Assembly: GCA_023436485.1 (NCBI GenBank)
Contig: JAEZIU010000018.1
Coordinates: 1-17,318, forward strand
DNA from: Bacillota bacterium
GTDB taxonomy: Bacteria; Bacillota; Clostridia; Acetivibrionales; DSM-1351
DNA: 17,318 nucleotides
Direction: 5' to 3'
In this document: piece after piece, positions 1-7,078 of the stretch
How the letters are laid out: each line of letters starts with the position of its first letter
Position numbering within the stretch: the stretch's first letter is position 1
Made by a program: the position numbers and the translations under genes
The notes under the pieces: model-generated
The model's input: only the letters and a program-made list of their open reading frames with translations
The model's database searches: none
What the model was told of the DNA's origin: nothing

Positions 1-824
1 CTTGCCTGTCTTACCTTCCTAAAAAGCCTTTCCCCTCTATCTCCTCTTAAATATCTTGCACGGAGTACATTAATTGGTATCTGAAGTTCATTGCTCCATT
101 CAAGTAATGATTGTTTCTTTTTCTTGTAGGTGTATGGATAATCCATAACCGACTTTTCCCTTTTAATCAAAGCAATTCCCCGTATTCCCTTATGATACCT
201 ATTCCTTATGGTGCTGTACTCAACTTCACATTCATCATCTCTTGACCATGCTGCAAGCGAAAGGGTTTTATTCCCAATAGTCACCATTATATTGTTACAT
301 GTGTTACCTGCACTGAATCCTTTTGGCATCCATTCGCAATTCTCAGGCATATAATTTCTGGTTTGGTCTAAACGGTTGATTTCCATTCCTTTTGAATAAT
401 TATGACCTATAGCCCATTCGTAAAACACTTCAAAGCTATTTCTCCATTCATTGCAAACGTAAACACCTTTACCTCCGTAAAATTTATATCTAGGATAATT
501 TGGGTTATGACAGCGATGAATCAATGTTTTCCATATGTTCTTTAGTTCCTTTCGATAAGGTTTATTCGTTCTTCTTGGTCTTTTATCATTTTCAAGTAAT
601 GCCTGTCTGCCATGCTCACTTCTCTTACAACCACATGAAGAGGTACTCCCGTCCTGTAAATACTTTCCACGTTTTATATGTACTTTTCTTTCCTCTATTG
701 GTTTATCATCATCGCACGAGCATAGGCACTTCCAATATGAATGACCATCTTCCGAATGAGAATATCCTGTTACTGTTAATCTATCGTATACGTTACCCGT
801 TAAATCTTTTATGCTTTTATTCAT
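1..824 (-). CDS. AP2/HNH-like phage-type DNA-binding protein (3' end outside window)
   Basis: The frame is open from an ATG at 824 to the left edge, at least 274 codons with no stop. The centre (about residues 95-165) has the layout common in phage proteins with AP2/HNH-like domains: IWKTLIHRCHNPNYPRY, then YGGKGVYVCNEW, then MEINRLD, then YMPENCEWM. The last visible part (LLEWSNELQIPINVLRARY) looks like the helix-turn-helix repeat that often closes these proteins, so little is probably missing. Cysteines near residues 33-35 and 64-66 could form a small metal knuckle. The start is backed by GGAGG about 7 bases upstream and overlaps the stop of the replication gene as ATGA, so translation is probably coupled. 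Whether it is an active nuclease or only binds DNA cannot be told. Confidence 0.72.
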   Translation of the reverse strand, partial: MNKSIKDLTGNVYDRLTVTGYSHSEDGHSYWKCLCSCDDDKPIEERKVHIKRGKYLQDGSTSSCGCKRSEHGRQALLENDKRPRRTNKPYRKELKNIWKTLIHRCHNPNYPRYKFYGGKGVYVCNEWRNSFEVFYEWAIGHNYSKGMEINRLDQTRNYMPENCEWMPKGFSAGNTCNNIMVTIGNKTLSLAAWSRDDECEVEYSTIRNRYHKGIRGIALIKREKSVMDYPYTYKKKKQSLLEWSNELQIPINVLRARYLRGDRGERLFRKVRQA

Positions 825-1780
825 GATATTTCCTCCAATCTAAACTCCTTTGACTTCTCTTCCAGAATTGATTTAATCCCCAATAAGCTGTCGAAATTCT
901 TTATTGAAATGGGATTTATATTTCTACTGGTCAGTTCTTTTATATATTTAGTTGCTGTGCCTCTACTTAGACAGTCAATTGCTTCTGTAATATCCGCTAA
1001 TGCTACCTGCTTTAAAAATGCTATAATCTTCTGCTGAGTATTAGTTTTGATATCTTTTATTTGTTTCCTGATGTTTTTAATATTATAGTAGTCACCACTC
1101 AACAAAAATTTGTATATCAAGATAGTTTCAAAGAATTCCAGTCGTGCAGTTGTGTGAAAAAAATTCACCAATTCTTTAGTACACCCAGTACGTTTACAAT
1201 ATTCGGTTAGCTGTTTTGACTTCACCTGTAATTCAAATCTGAGAATATTTTTCAGCACTGGGTCATTGATGCCACGTTTATTTAGTTGGGCTTGCTTATC
1301 ATAAATATTTACATTGCAAAAGCCCTTACCACCTTTATAATAAACGGATTCTATTTTGGATTTATCTTCATTAAAGAAAACCCTCTTCTCCATTGAATAA
1401 TATCGTTGACGAAGCTTACTCATTATGTATAGGTACTCCTGCATCTCATTTTGAGAAACATGGATATCTAGCTTATAGTCACAGCGAGAGAGAGTAAGCA
1501 TATCAACATTTATTCCAAGAAATTTTACAGCCTTATTGAATTGATTTACAAATTGCTGGTAGTCTCTATTAGTAATAGTATTAAGCCCCATGAACTCATT
1601 CAGGTGAAATACCTTGAATACAATGAATTTTTTGTCTGTGAATATGTACAGCTTAATATTTTTATCTAGAGGTTCTATAATTAAATTTCTCTTATACTGA
1701 TATTTGTTCAATATAGATTTAAATAATATATAGTTCTCACGATTACGTGGTTTAAATAATAAGTTTATATTGTCAATCAT
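821..1780 (-). CDS. Rolling-circle type replication initiator (Phage_CRI / Rep_trans-like)
   Basis: This 319-residue protein shows the spaced motifs of gene II/X-type phage and plasmid initiators: SRCDYKLDI (98-106), NIYDKQAQL (158-166) and ILRFELQVK (179-187). Proteins of this kind nick the double-strand origin of rolling-circle plasmids and filamentous phages. The catalytic tyrosine cannot be assigned by eye. AGAAAGGA lies about 13 bases before the ATG. A roughly 700-base non-coding region upstream is a natural place for its origin. The gene ends in an ATGA overlap with the AP2/HNH-like gene. The family call is from motif pattern only; the alternative is a related replication protein of a clostridial integrative element. 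Confidence 0.6.
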   Translation of the reverse strand: MIDNINLLFKPRNRENYILFKSILNKYQYKRNLIIEPLDKNIKLYIFTDKKFIVFKVFHLNEFMGLNTITNRDYQQFVNQFNKAVKFLGINVDMLTLSRCDYKLDIHVSQNEMQEYLYIMSKLRQRYYSMEKRVFFNEDKSKIESVYYKGGKGFCNVNIYDKQAQLNKRGINDPVLKNILRFELQVKSKQLTEYCKRTGCTKELVNFFHTTARLEFFETILIYKFLLSGDYYNIKNIRKQIKDIKTNTQQKIIAFLKQVALADITEAIDCLSRGTATKYIKELTSRNINPISIKNFDSLLGIKSILEEKSKEFRLEEIS

Positions 1781-1970
1781 ACTTCTAATTTTTAGTCCTT
1801 TCTGAATAATTCTATTGTCTGTAACACTGATGAATAGTACGTTTAAAGGTTATTTTACATTTAATTTTTGAACAACACTGAAAGTTAATTTAATGCAACA
1901 GAAAAATAACCCAGTTTCAGTCCCTGATTCTTTAACCCCATTTTCGTATAATTCATCCTAAAAAAGTTTC

Positions 1971-1987
1971 AGGGGCATTAAGCCCCT
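1971..1987. repeat. GC-rich hairpin in the candidate origin
   Basis: AGGGGC (1971-1976) and GCCCCT (1982-1987) form a perfect 6-bp stem around a 5-base loop ATTAA. It is one of the few GC-rich spots in an AT-rich stretch and sits about 190 bases upstream of the replication gene. No T-run follows on either strand, so a terminator is less likely than an origin or regulatory structure. Confidence 0.4.
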
Positions 1988-2429
1988 TACCATCAGTACA
2001 TGGTATAATCGATTATGAATATACTGATTTTTGGGCATAGTTATCCTGTATTCAGTTGTCATATTCCTATTAAGGGAATCTGGAATTAATATTAGATAAA
2101 ATTCTAGTTTTGTATTGAAATTGTTATTCAGAAATGATAATATAAATGTTGTTCAGGCAAATATATTATCAACTTAAATAAGTAATACTAATTCCCTTAC
2201 ATAAATGATATATGTGAGGATTTTTTGTTTTTAGGCATGACTAATAAGCTATTCTCACTCACATTATTCATTTTGTTTATTATTAAACCCTCCTTTCTGC
2301 TTATACTATAGTTATTTAGTTTAAATTCCTTATCTTATACTGGCTCAGCCCCCTCGTAGTTATTCTGTTATCTTGACCAATAATTTAATGTTAAGATAAA
2401 AATTGTGTTAATAGCACTTATATATACAT

Positions 2430-2457
2430 TATTTATATGCTAATCGTTTTTTGTCAA
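2430..2457 (-). promoter_or_regulatory. Likely promoter towards the replication gene
   Basis: On the minus strand, TTGACA (2457-2452) is followed after 16 bases by TAAATA (2435-2430). It lies just after the exonuclease gene, so a transcript from here would have a leader of about 640 bases before the replication gene. Confidence 0.4.
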
Positions 2458-2485
2458 GTTTTATTGCTAACACTTTAAATATAAA

Positions 2486-3100
2486 CTAAATAATACTAGC
2501 AGTTACAGAATGTATTTCTCTAAAAACCTCTGCTGTTATAAATGCATCATCTATAGCACAATGAAATTGTTTATCAGTATGTATATTTAGCTCTTCAATA
2601 GCTTTCTTTAAACCAACTTTTCTATCCTTGTTAAAAACTTGTTGAATATCTAGTTTGGAACAATTATCAAAAAACTCAGACTTAATTCCATGATATCTTA
2701 TATTACTTTTCAAAACTTTAATATCAATATCATCCCAAGTACATAAAATAGCATTTGATACCTGTGTCGCCCATCTTTCAAAAGTGATAAACACATCCTT
2801 AAAGAGTAAACCCTCTGAATCTAAGATATTTCTGTCTATTTTAGTTAACTCAGATACATGAGGTCTTAAATCGAAATATATTTGAGGTTTAATATAGCAG
2901 TGGAATTTCTTCTTAACTTTTAACTTATGATTTAGCATTACTGCTCCGAGTTCAATAATTTCGGTAGGTCTTTTTTTAAATTTATTATATAAGGTTTTAG
3001 CATAAGCTTTATTTTGGAAACGATATCCTTGGTTAAACTCTAAATCTAAGATGATATAATTGTTTCTGTTAAAATATTTTTTAAGATAATTAATCATCAT
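2486..3100 (-). CDS. DEDDh-family 3'-5' exonuclease
   Basis: This 204-residue protein has the three exonuclease motifs of the DEDDh superfamily (DnaQ, RNase T, ERI-1/KapD-like): ILDLEFN with D19 and E21, TWDDIDIKVL with D126 as the likely second acidic residue, and HCAIDDA with H180 and D185. EIIELGAVML after motif I is also typical. Such enzymes remove nucleotides from 3' ends of DNA or RNA; the substrate here is unknown. It is a lone exonuclease domain without a polymerase. Two ATGs in tandem follow GGAAAGGGG; the first at 3100 is used here. A 7-bp inverted repeat (TTGAATA 3119-3125, TATTCAA 3135-3141) lies just upstream. It follows the 334-residue gene on the same strand after a 124-base gap. 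Confidence 0.82.
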   Translation of the reverse strand: MMINYLKKYFNRNNYIILDLEFNQGYRFQNKAYAKTLYNKFKKRPTEIIELGAVMLNHKLKVKKKFHCYIKPQIYFDLRPHVSELTKIDRNILDSEGLLFKDVFITFERWATQVSNAILCTWDDIDIKVLKSNIRYHGIKSEFFDNCSKLDIQQVFNKDRKVGLKKAIEELNIHTDKQFHCAIDDAFITAEVFREIHSVTASII

Positions 3101-3224
3101 TATACCCCTTTCCTTTTGTTGAATATAAATTTTTTATTCAATGATGCCCCTAGATAATCGTCATATCGGGCAATTTAACAGCGTTGGGAATCTCCTGAGT
3201 TGGTGATTCCACATAACCGTAGAA

Positions 3225-4229
3225 TTACATAGTCATAACAACATGAGTATTTATGAAAGCTTCATTTGCAACCTTTACAGCTTGACGATGTTTACCTACA
3301 CAACCTTTCGGCACATCTTTCATAATAAATAAGGAATCTATATAGCAATAGCAATTACAATCAGATAACTCAATATTCATTGAAGGCTTCCTTTTATTCA
3401 TGTCATAACTATTTGCATAAACAACCTGCCAATCGAGTTCCTTTGGCAAATTTGCTATATCTCTTAATTTTCTCAGCATATTATATTGAGCTTCTGCGGT
3501 TTGTTTGCATCTATGCCAGTTGTCATTACTTACATGATAAACCCATTCCCATCCATTACGTGGTTTTAAATCCTTCTGAATCATATAAAGTTTACCGCCA
3601 AAATTTCCAAGAGTATCCACTATGTAATAGCCATAATTTTTAGGATTTATGTACATACCACCACGCCATTGAAGAACTGCTGAATAAAAATCATTCCACT
3701 CCTTATCCCCTATTGTCAAATCATTTTCAACCAAATACGTTAATACCTGCTCTTGCCTGAAGATATTGTTCTTTTGATGTGTTTGGTTATAAATCTCTAT
3801 AAAAAGACCTTCAATATCTTTATCAGGAAACTGCATTTTGAGTTTTTCTATGTATGTTTTTACACGAGGTTTTAAATTAATTTCTGATATACTCTTTTTA
3901 TTATCATGTATTTCAACTCTGCTTCTATCTAGCCAACCGAAATAGTTTGTTTCATTCATCTTAAATACAAACTTCATAATAATCCACGATACACTTAAAT
4001 CATCTTTCCTAAGTGAGATTTTTTGCTCTTCGATAGTTTCAAATAATTTTCCCCAAGCATCTGGGAAGGTGAACATAAATTCCAGTTCTTCGACTTCATC
4101 AATTCTAAAGTCATTATAACCTGAGAATTTTACATGACTATTACCTGTTTTAGTGAAACCTTGTTTTGCAAATAAATTGGTAACTTCACTCATAATTTCG
4201 CTTACATCTTCATTCTGAACATTTGTCAT
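3225..4229 (-). CDS. Unrecognised 334-residue protein
   Basis: I do not recognise this family. The protein is soluble, with no signal peptide or membrane segment. It has aromatic-rich stretches (WRGGMYINPKNYGYYIV near 188-204, NGWEWVYHVSNDNWHR near 225-240) and a Cys cluster in DCNCYCYIDS near 292-301. GGGGGAT lies 8 bases before the ATG, and a promoter is seen at 4310-4282. It heads a minus-strand unit with the exonuclease downstream and is divergent from a small Cro/C1-type gene, an arrangement typical of a regulated accessory module. Between it and the exonuclease gene is a hairpin (GGAATC 3187-3192, GATTCC 3205-3210) that may limit read-through. Function unknown. Confidence 0.75.
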   Translation of the reverse strand: MTNVQNEDVSEIMSEVTNLFAKQGFTKTGNSHVKFSGYNDFRIDEVEELEFMFTFPDAWGKLFETIEEQKISLRKDDLSVSWIIMKFVFKMNETNYFGWLDRSRVEIHDNKKSISEINLKPRVKTYIEKLKMQFPDKDIEGLFIEIYNQTHQKNNIFRQEQVLTYLVENDLTIGDKEWNDFYSAVLQWRGGMYINPKNYGYYIVDTLGNFGGKLYMIQKDLKPRNGWEWVYHVSNDNWHRCKQTAEAQYNMLRKLRDIANLPKELDWQVVYANSYDMNKRKPSMNIELSDCNCYCYIDSLFIMKDVPKGCVGKHRQAVKVANEAFINTHVVMTM

Positions 4230-4281
4230 TTTATAATCCCCCTTATTCGGCTGAGCAGTTTCGTTATGTATTTATGTATAT

Positions 4282-4310
4282 AATCTACTACTTCACGTAG
4301 ATGTTGTCAA
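4282..4310 (-). promoter_or_regulatory. Promoter of the 334-residue protein gene
   Basis: TTGACA (4310-4305, minus strand) is followed after 17 bases by TAGATT (4287-4282). CTAC/GTAG arms (4286-4298) lie in the spacer and could be part of an operator. The divergent promoter starts about 30 bases away, so one repressor could control both. Confidence 0.55.
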
Positions 4311-4341
4311 TAGGTTTTCTACAGCTTATAAGATATTTTCT

Positions 4342-4370
4342 TTGACTTTGTGTATATACAATACTATAAT
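4342..4370 (+). promoter_or_regulatory. Strong promoter of the Cro/C1-type regulator
   Basis: TTGACT (4342-4347), 17-base spacer, TATAAT (4365-4370). This is close to the vegetative sigma consensus and lies about 30 bases before the regulator start. Confidence 0.75.
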
Positions 4371-4401
4371 AGTAAAATAAATATTGATGGGAGAGATTAA
4401 T

Positions 4402-4623
4402 ATGTCATTTTCTTATAAACCATTGTTTAAATTGTTGATTGATAGAAATATGAGTGCAGAAACTTTACGAAGTGCTTTAGGATTCTCATTTTCTACTATG
4501 AGTAAAATGAAAAAGGGTGAATATGTATCTATGGAAGTCATAGATAAAATTTGCAATTATCTACACTGTACTGTCCAAGATATATTAGAACATGTTCCAG
4601 ATGCAGAAAAAGAAGCCCATTAA
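4402..4623 (+). CDS. Small Cro/C1-type (XRE/YozG-like) transcriptional regulator
   Basis: The 73-residue protein is almost entirely one helix-turn-helix domain: FKLLIDRNMSAETLRSALG, FSFSTMSKMKKGEYVSME, then VIDKICNYLHCTVQDILE, the usual YozG/HTH_26 ending. The start at 4402 is chosen over the TTG (4384) and ATG (4387) because GGGAGAG sits just before it. It is divergent from the 334-residue gene and probably controls itself and that gene. The stop codon lies inside a terminator stem, so the transcript is likely monocistronic. Confidence 0.85.
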   Translation: MSFSYKPLFKLLIDRNMSAETLRSALGFSFSTMSKMKKGEYVSMEVIDKICNYLHCTVQDILEHVPDAEKEAH

Positions 4624-4633
4624 AGGCTTCTTT
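4609..4633 (+). terminator. Terminator of the regulator gene
   Basis: AAAGAAGCC (4609-4617) pairs with GGCTTCTTT (4625-4633), a perfect 9-bp stem with a 7-base loop containing the stop codon, followed by a T-rich run. Confidence 0.8.
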
Positions 4634-4681
4634 CTTTGTTTATTTTCTATTTACTTTTTGTAAATATTATCTGTCTACTAT

Positions 4682-4727
4682 TATGACACTTTGATAGTAT
4701 CCAACTATGACAATATGATAGCAGTCC
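4682..4727. repeat. Two tandem degenerate TATGACA..TGATAG repeats
   Basis: TATGACACTTTGATAGTATCC (4682) and TATGACAATATGATAGCAG (4706) are related copies 24 bases apart. A third partial copy, TATGACAGAATAATGGTA, begins at 4880. Confidence 0.45.
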
Positions 4728-4965
4728 TAACTACGAGAAATTTTATGTTTTCACTCACTATTATTTTACATATTTAATTATTTATTGGATAAAACGATAG
4801 CAAAATCTATCAAAAAGTAGCCTTTAATACGAATCTATACTATCGATTTTCGCAGTATTTACAAACTCTCTCGTTTTATTATGACAGAATAATGGTACAT
4901 CACATTAATTATTATGAAATCTGATAGTGCCTAAGAATTTAACTACTATTAACACTTTGATTACT

Positions 4966-5037
4966 AAATTACGCAGTCCCCCATTAAAATTACGCAACTA
5001 AAAATTACATTACCCTGAAACCGATTAAAATTACACA
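4966..5037. repeat. Cluster of AAATTACGCA-like repeats
   Basis: AAATTACGCA occurs at 4966-4975 and 4987-4996, with variants AAATTACAT at 5002 and AAATTACACA at 5028. ATTAAAATTAC is shared exactly by the second and last copies. Read on the minus strand they give TGCGTAATTTTAAT, in the style of multiple terminal repeats of IS21-family elements, but no transposase is nearby. Confidence 0.4.
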
Positions 5038-5509
5038 GATAACCCCTTATTTTACACAAATGTTTTGACTAAAAATAGCCCTATGAATTTAGAACAAAAT
5101 TAATACTACTAATTCGTTAAACAATCATATCGTGCGGCAAACAAATTTGAATTTTTCACCGATTGCGTAAAATCTCTACACCTATCAGATAAAATACATT
5201 ACTAACATGGATTTATCATCTGAAATACGATACAAATTTTTAAATTAGATTGAAATAACTCATTTTGGTTCTATATTTATAGTGATATTAGTGTTTGTAT
5301 CGTAATTTACCGATAAATATGATTTGTATAGTAATATAAATGATACTCGGAATTTCGAAACCTATTTTTCTGTATGTTTGGATATAAACCTCTTAATATA
5401 TAGCTCCTCACCTCCAAAACCCCTTATTGAATCAGAGGATATTTTAGGGAGTAAATATGGCTAATTCTCTCTGGTCATGTCTTAATCGAGCCGAAAAAAG
5501 CAAATAGAA

Positions 5510-5534
5510 AACGCCCTCCGTGATGGAAAGCGTT
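5510..5534 (-). terminator. Terminator of the two-TM protein gene
   Basis: On the minus strand AACGC and GCGTT bound a stem with an inner CCA/TGG-type pairing, followed by TTTTC. It lies 8 bases past the stop codon of the gene at 5542-5802. Confidence 0.55.
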
Positions 5535-5541
5535 GTATTGG

Positions 5542-5802
5542 CTATTTAATACTTTTTTGTTTCATATTATGTATGGTAGTAATAGAACAACCAAGTATCA
5601 ATACTATTGAAAAATATATAGAACCATATAGGAATGTTATTAATCCGCTAGCAAGAATGCTTCCTAGAATATGTTGAATGTCCTTTGTCCATTCAGGTGC
5701 TGATATATAAGAATACAATGTCTTACAAAACCAATATCCATAAATTAATATACCAGATATCCACAATATTTTTGACTGATATTTTTTAATTAAGTTATAC
5801 AT
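5542..5802 (-). CDS. Small membrane protein with two transmembrane segments
   Basis: The 86-residue protein has a short basic N-terminus, a first hydrophobic segment (about 13-31, with several aromatics), a polar loop of about 20 residues, a second segment (about 50-73) and a basic tail NMKQKSIK. This predicts both ends in the cytoplasm. I do not recognise the family. The size and two-helix topology would fit a holin-like or small accessory membrane protein, but nothing else supports that. A TGAGGAAT site precedes the ATG, and a terminator follows directly. It sits last in a run of minus-strand small genes. Confidence 0.6.
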   Translation of the reverse strand: MYNLIKKYQSKILWISGILIYGYWFCKTLYSYISAPEWTKDIQHILGSILASGLITFLYGSIYFSIVLILGCSITTIHNMKQKSIK

Positions 5803-5948
5803 TTTTTATTCCTCAGTAATCATTATTTTGCTTTATTTTACAATAATTAGATAAATGTATTAATAATTTTTATAAAAGCCAAGAATGATAGTTGTTAGAT
5901 ATAGTTTCAGCATTGTTACTTCTTATTTTTTAATTTATATGGATGTAC

Positions 5949-6164
5949 CTAGAGCCAATCTGCCCCGTCTTTTTGCTTATTTATTCTTACTGAAAATTCA
6001 CCCAGTTTCTTTGTTGCTATAATATTATAATTACCATACGTTTTTTCACTTAATTCTATTGGTAGATTCGAGCCTTCAGCAAATCCCATATCATAGAAAT
6101 CAGTGATATATCTTTCTACCGTTCCATAATCTAAATCATCTATTTTGCAACTCAAGCTATCCAT
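5949..6164 (-). CDS. Short hypothetical protein, paralogue of 11061-11309, ending at an early TAG
   Basis: The 71-residue product aligns without gaps to the first 71 residues of the 82-residue protein at 11061-11309: 30 of 71 identical, including TVER, the middle GxY and the C-terminal KQxxGxxWL. The other copy has a tyrosine codon where this gene has TAG (5951-5949). Ten more sense codons follow in frame here before TAA at 5918-5916, so the extended frame would be exactly 82 codons like its paralogue. It looks like a gene that lost its last 11 residues to one point change. Function unknown; probably still made as a short form. Confidence 0.65.
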   Translation of the reverse strand: MDSLSCKIDDLDYGTVERYITDFYDMGFAEGSNLPIELSEKTYGNYNIIATKKLGEFSVRINKQKDGADWL

Positions 6165-6246
6165 TTATTCTTCTCTAGAAAATCTATAATTAATAATTTT
6201 GCTATAACCTATGGTCTTCCACCTCGACACATCTACATTAATAATT

Positions 6247-6447
6247 TTATGATTTTAATGGTTCAGTTCTGATAATTTCAAATCCCATATCTGCTCTAAT
6301 TTCTCCAAGATTTCTCTTACAATTAGGGCAATAGACGTCTTCATGATCTGAATATCCTCTTTGTATTTTAGAAGAAATAATTATTCTTAATCCACAATCA
6401 GTACAATCTTTATAATTTAATTCTCTCTCAAAACCATCAATATTCAT
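6247..6447 (-). CDS. Small zinc-knuckle protein
   Basis: The 66-residue protein has two CxxC pairs, CTDC (about residues 15-18) and CPNC (about 39-42), which form a likely zinc ribbon. The start at 6447 is chosen over the longer open frame because GGGAGG sits 5-6 bases upstream of this ATG. It belongs to a same-strand run with the genes at 6607-6852 and 5949-6164 and may be read from the promoter at 6912-6884. I do not recognise a named family; small Zn-ribbon proteins of this type are common on mobile elements. Confidence 0.65.
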   Translation of the reverse strand: MNIDGFERELNYKDCTDCGLRIIISSKIQRGYSDHEDVYCPNCKRNLGEIRADMGFEIIRTEPLKS

Positions 6448-6510
6448 TTTAGCCTCCCACACAATCAATATTTGACTTAATTGTACAACCAATTGCTGGA
6501 AGTATCAAGA

Positions 6511-6561
6511 TTAGCTGCATATTAAAATACCTGCTACAAACCCCTGAAATCGTTTTCGCAT
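6511..6561 (-). pseudogene. 16-codon frame resembling a signal-peptide start; probable gene remnant
   Basis: A strong AAGGAAG site precedes ATG at 6561, and the frame reads MRKRFQGFVAGILICS then stops. This is the style of N-terminus seen on clostridial secreted stalk proteins (copper amine oxidase N-domain type: charged start, then GFVAG). In another frame the DNA continues with LILILPAIGCTIKSN, so a frameshift in a short secreted or lipid-anchored protein is possible. Otherwise it is a tiny leader peptide. Confidence 0.3.
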
Positions 6562-6606
6562 TTAAGTCACTTCCTTTTTAATAAAGTTCCGCTGAGAATA
6601 ATTTCT

Positions 6607-6852
6607 TTAGAGTTTTAGATTGCTGAACGATTTTCCTAGTTCTTCACTAGTTGAGTCTTGTCCATACTCTATTTTATAAATTAATTCTGAAATCATCTTC
6701 TTTAATTGTTCAATATTTGTTGAGAGATATCCATCCATCTGTGCTTTTGAAAGCTCATAAATCCTACCATCCTCCAACTTCTGCAGCTTATTTCTAATAT
6801 CCAAAATCTCATGCCTATACCTTTGTGAAACATCAACCTTTTTCTCGCTCAT
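6607..6852 (-). CDS. Short helical hypothetical protein
   Basis: The 81-residue protein is charged and mostly helical. Heptad-like spacing in ILDIRNKLQKLEDGRI and IEQLKKMISELIYKI suggests a short coiled coil. There is no signal peptide or membrane segment. AGAGGTG lies 7 bases before the ATG, and a promoter (6912-6884) lies about 30 bases further up, so this is probably the first gene of the minus-strand run down to 5542. Family not recognised. Confidence 0.6.
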   Translation of the reverse strand: MSEKKVDVSQRYRHEILDIRNKLQKLEDGRIYELSKAQMDGYLSTNIEQLKKMISELIYKIEYGQDSTSEELGKSFSNLKL

Positions 6853-6883
6853 AGCAGCACCTCTTTAGTAAATATTTTACTTT

Positions 6884-6912
6884 ATTGTATCCATTTTACA
6901 TATATTATTCAA
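6884..6912 (-). promoter_or_regulatory. Promoter of the small-gene run
   Basis: TTGAAT (6912-6907, minus strand), 17-base spacer, TACAAT (6889-6884), about 30 bases before the start at 6852. Confidence 0.65.
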
Positions 6913-7057
6913 TTAAACATTACTATTTTTAAGGTTTTTTCGGAGTCGCTCGTACAGTAACCAATTTAGGTGTGCAGATGTGCAATACCATTATATGGGG
7001 ATAGTTGTCATCAAACAGTTGTAAAATACCCCGCTCCCCAATTTATAAAATAAACAA

Positions 7058-7078
7058 AGCAGGGTATTTAATCCTGCT
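7058..7078 (-). terminator. Terminator of the serine recombinase gene
   Basis: On the minus strand AGCAGG pairs with CCTGCT across a loop containing the TAA stop codon, followed by TTGTTTATTTTAT. Confidence 0.65.

Larger units (their letters stand above)
1781..2485. other. Non-coding region between exonuclease and replication gene; candidate origin
   Basis: No convincing gene is present in about 700 AT-rich bases. Visible structure: a GC-rich hairpin at 1971-1987, a 9-bp inverted repeat (TAAGGGAAT at 2071-2079 and ATTCCCTTA at 2191-2199), and a likely minus-strand promoter at the right end. A strong AAGGAGG-type site on the minus strand (around 2290-2296) precedes a 24-codon frame beginning with ATG near 2270, but the spacing of about 17 bases is too long to make it a confident gene. 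The position just upstream of the initiator suggests an origin or long leader. Confidence 0.4.
4634..5509. other. Gene-free AT-rich region with degenerate short repeats
   Basis: No gene longer than a few tens of codons is supported in about 880 bases. Visible are repeated GATAG/CTATC words, a tandem TATGACA-type repeat (4682-4727) and an AAATTAC repeat cluster (4966-5037). A 16-codon frame at 5457-5507 with a good AGGGAG site five bases upstream encodes MANSLWSCLNRAEKSK; it may be a leader peptide or gene remnant. The region may hold decayed insertion-sequence ends, regulatory repeats, or nothing functional. Confidence 0.5.

Noticed and set aside
500..826. Plus-strand 108-codon frame
   Set aside because: It is the shadow of the AP2/HNH-like gene on the other strand, with no ribosome site and phenylalanine-rich nonsense composition.
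2196..2270. 24-codon frame MNNVSENSLLVMPKNKKSSH... on the minus strand
   Set aside because: The GGAGG site is about 17 bases from the ATG, too far to call a gene; mentioned only in the intergenic entry.
4229..4623. Type II toxin-antitoxin pair
   Set aside because: The regulator is divergent from a 334-residue protein, has its own terminator, and no toxin-sized partner is next to it on the same strand.
4634..5509. CRISPR array
   Set aside because: Repeats are short, degenerate and irregularly spaced, and no cas gene is present.
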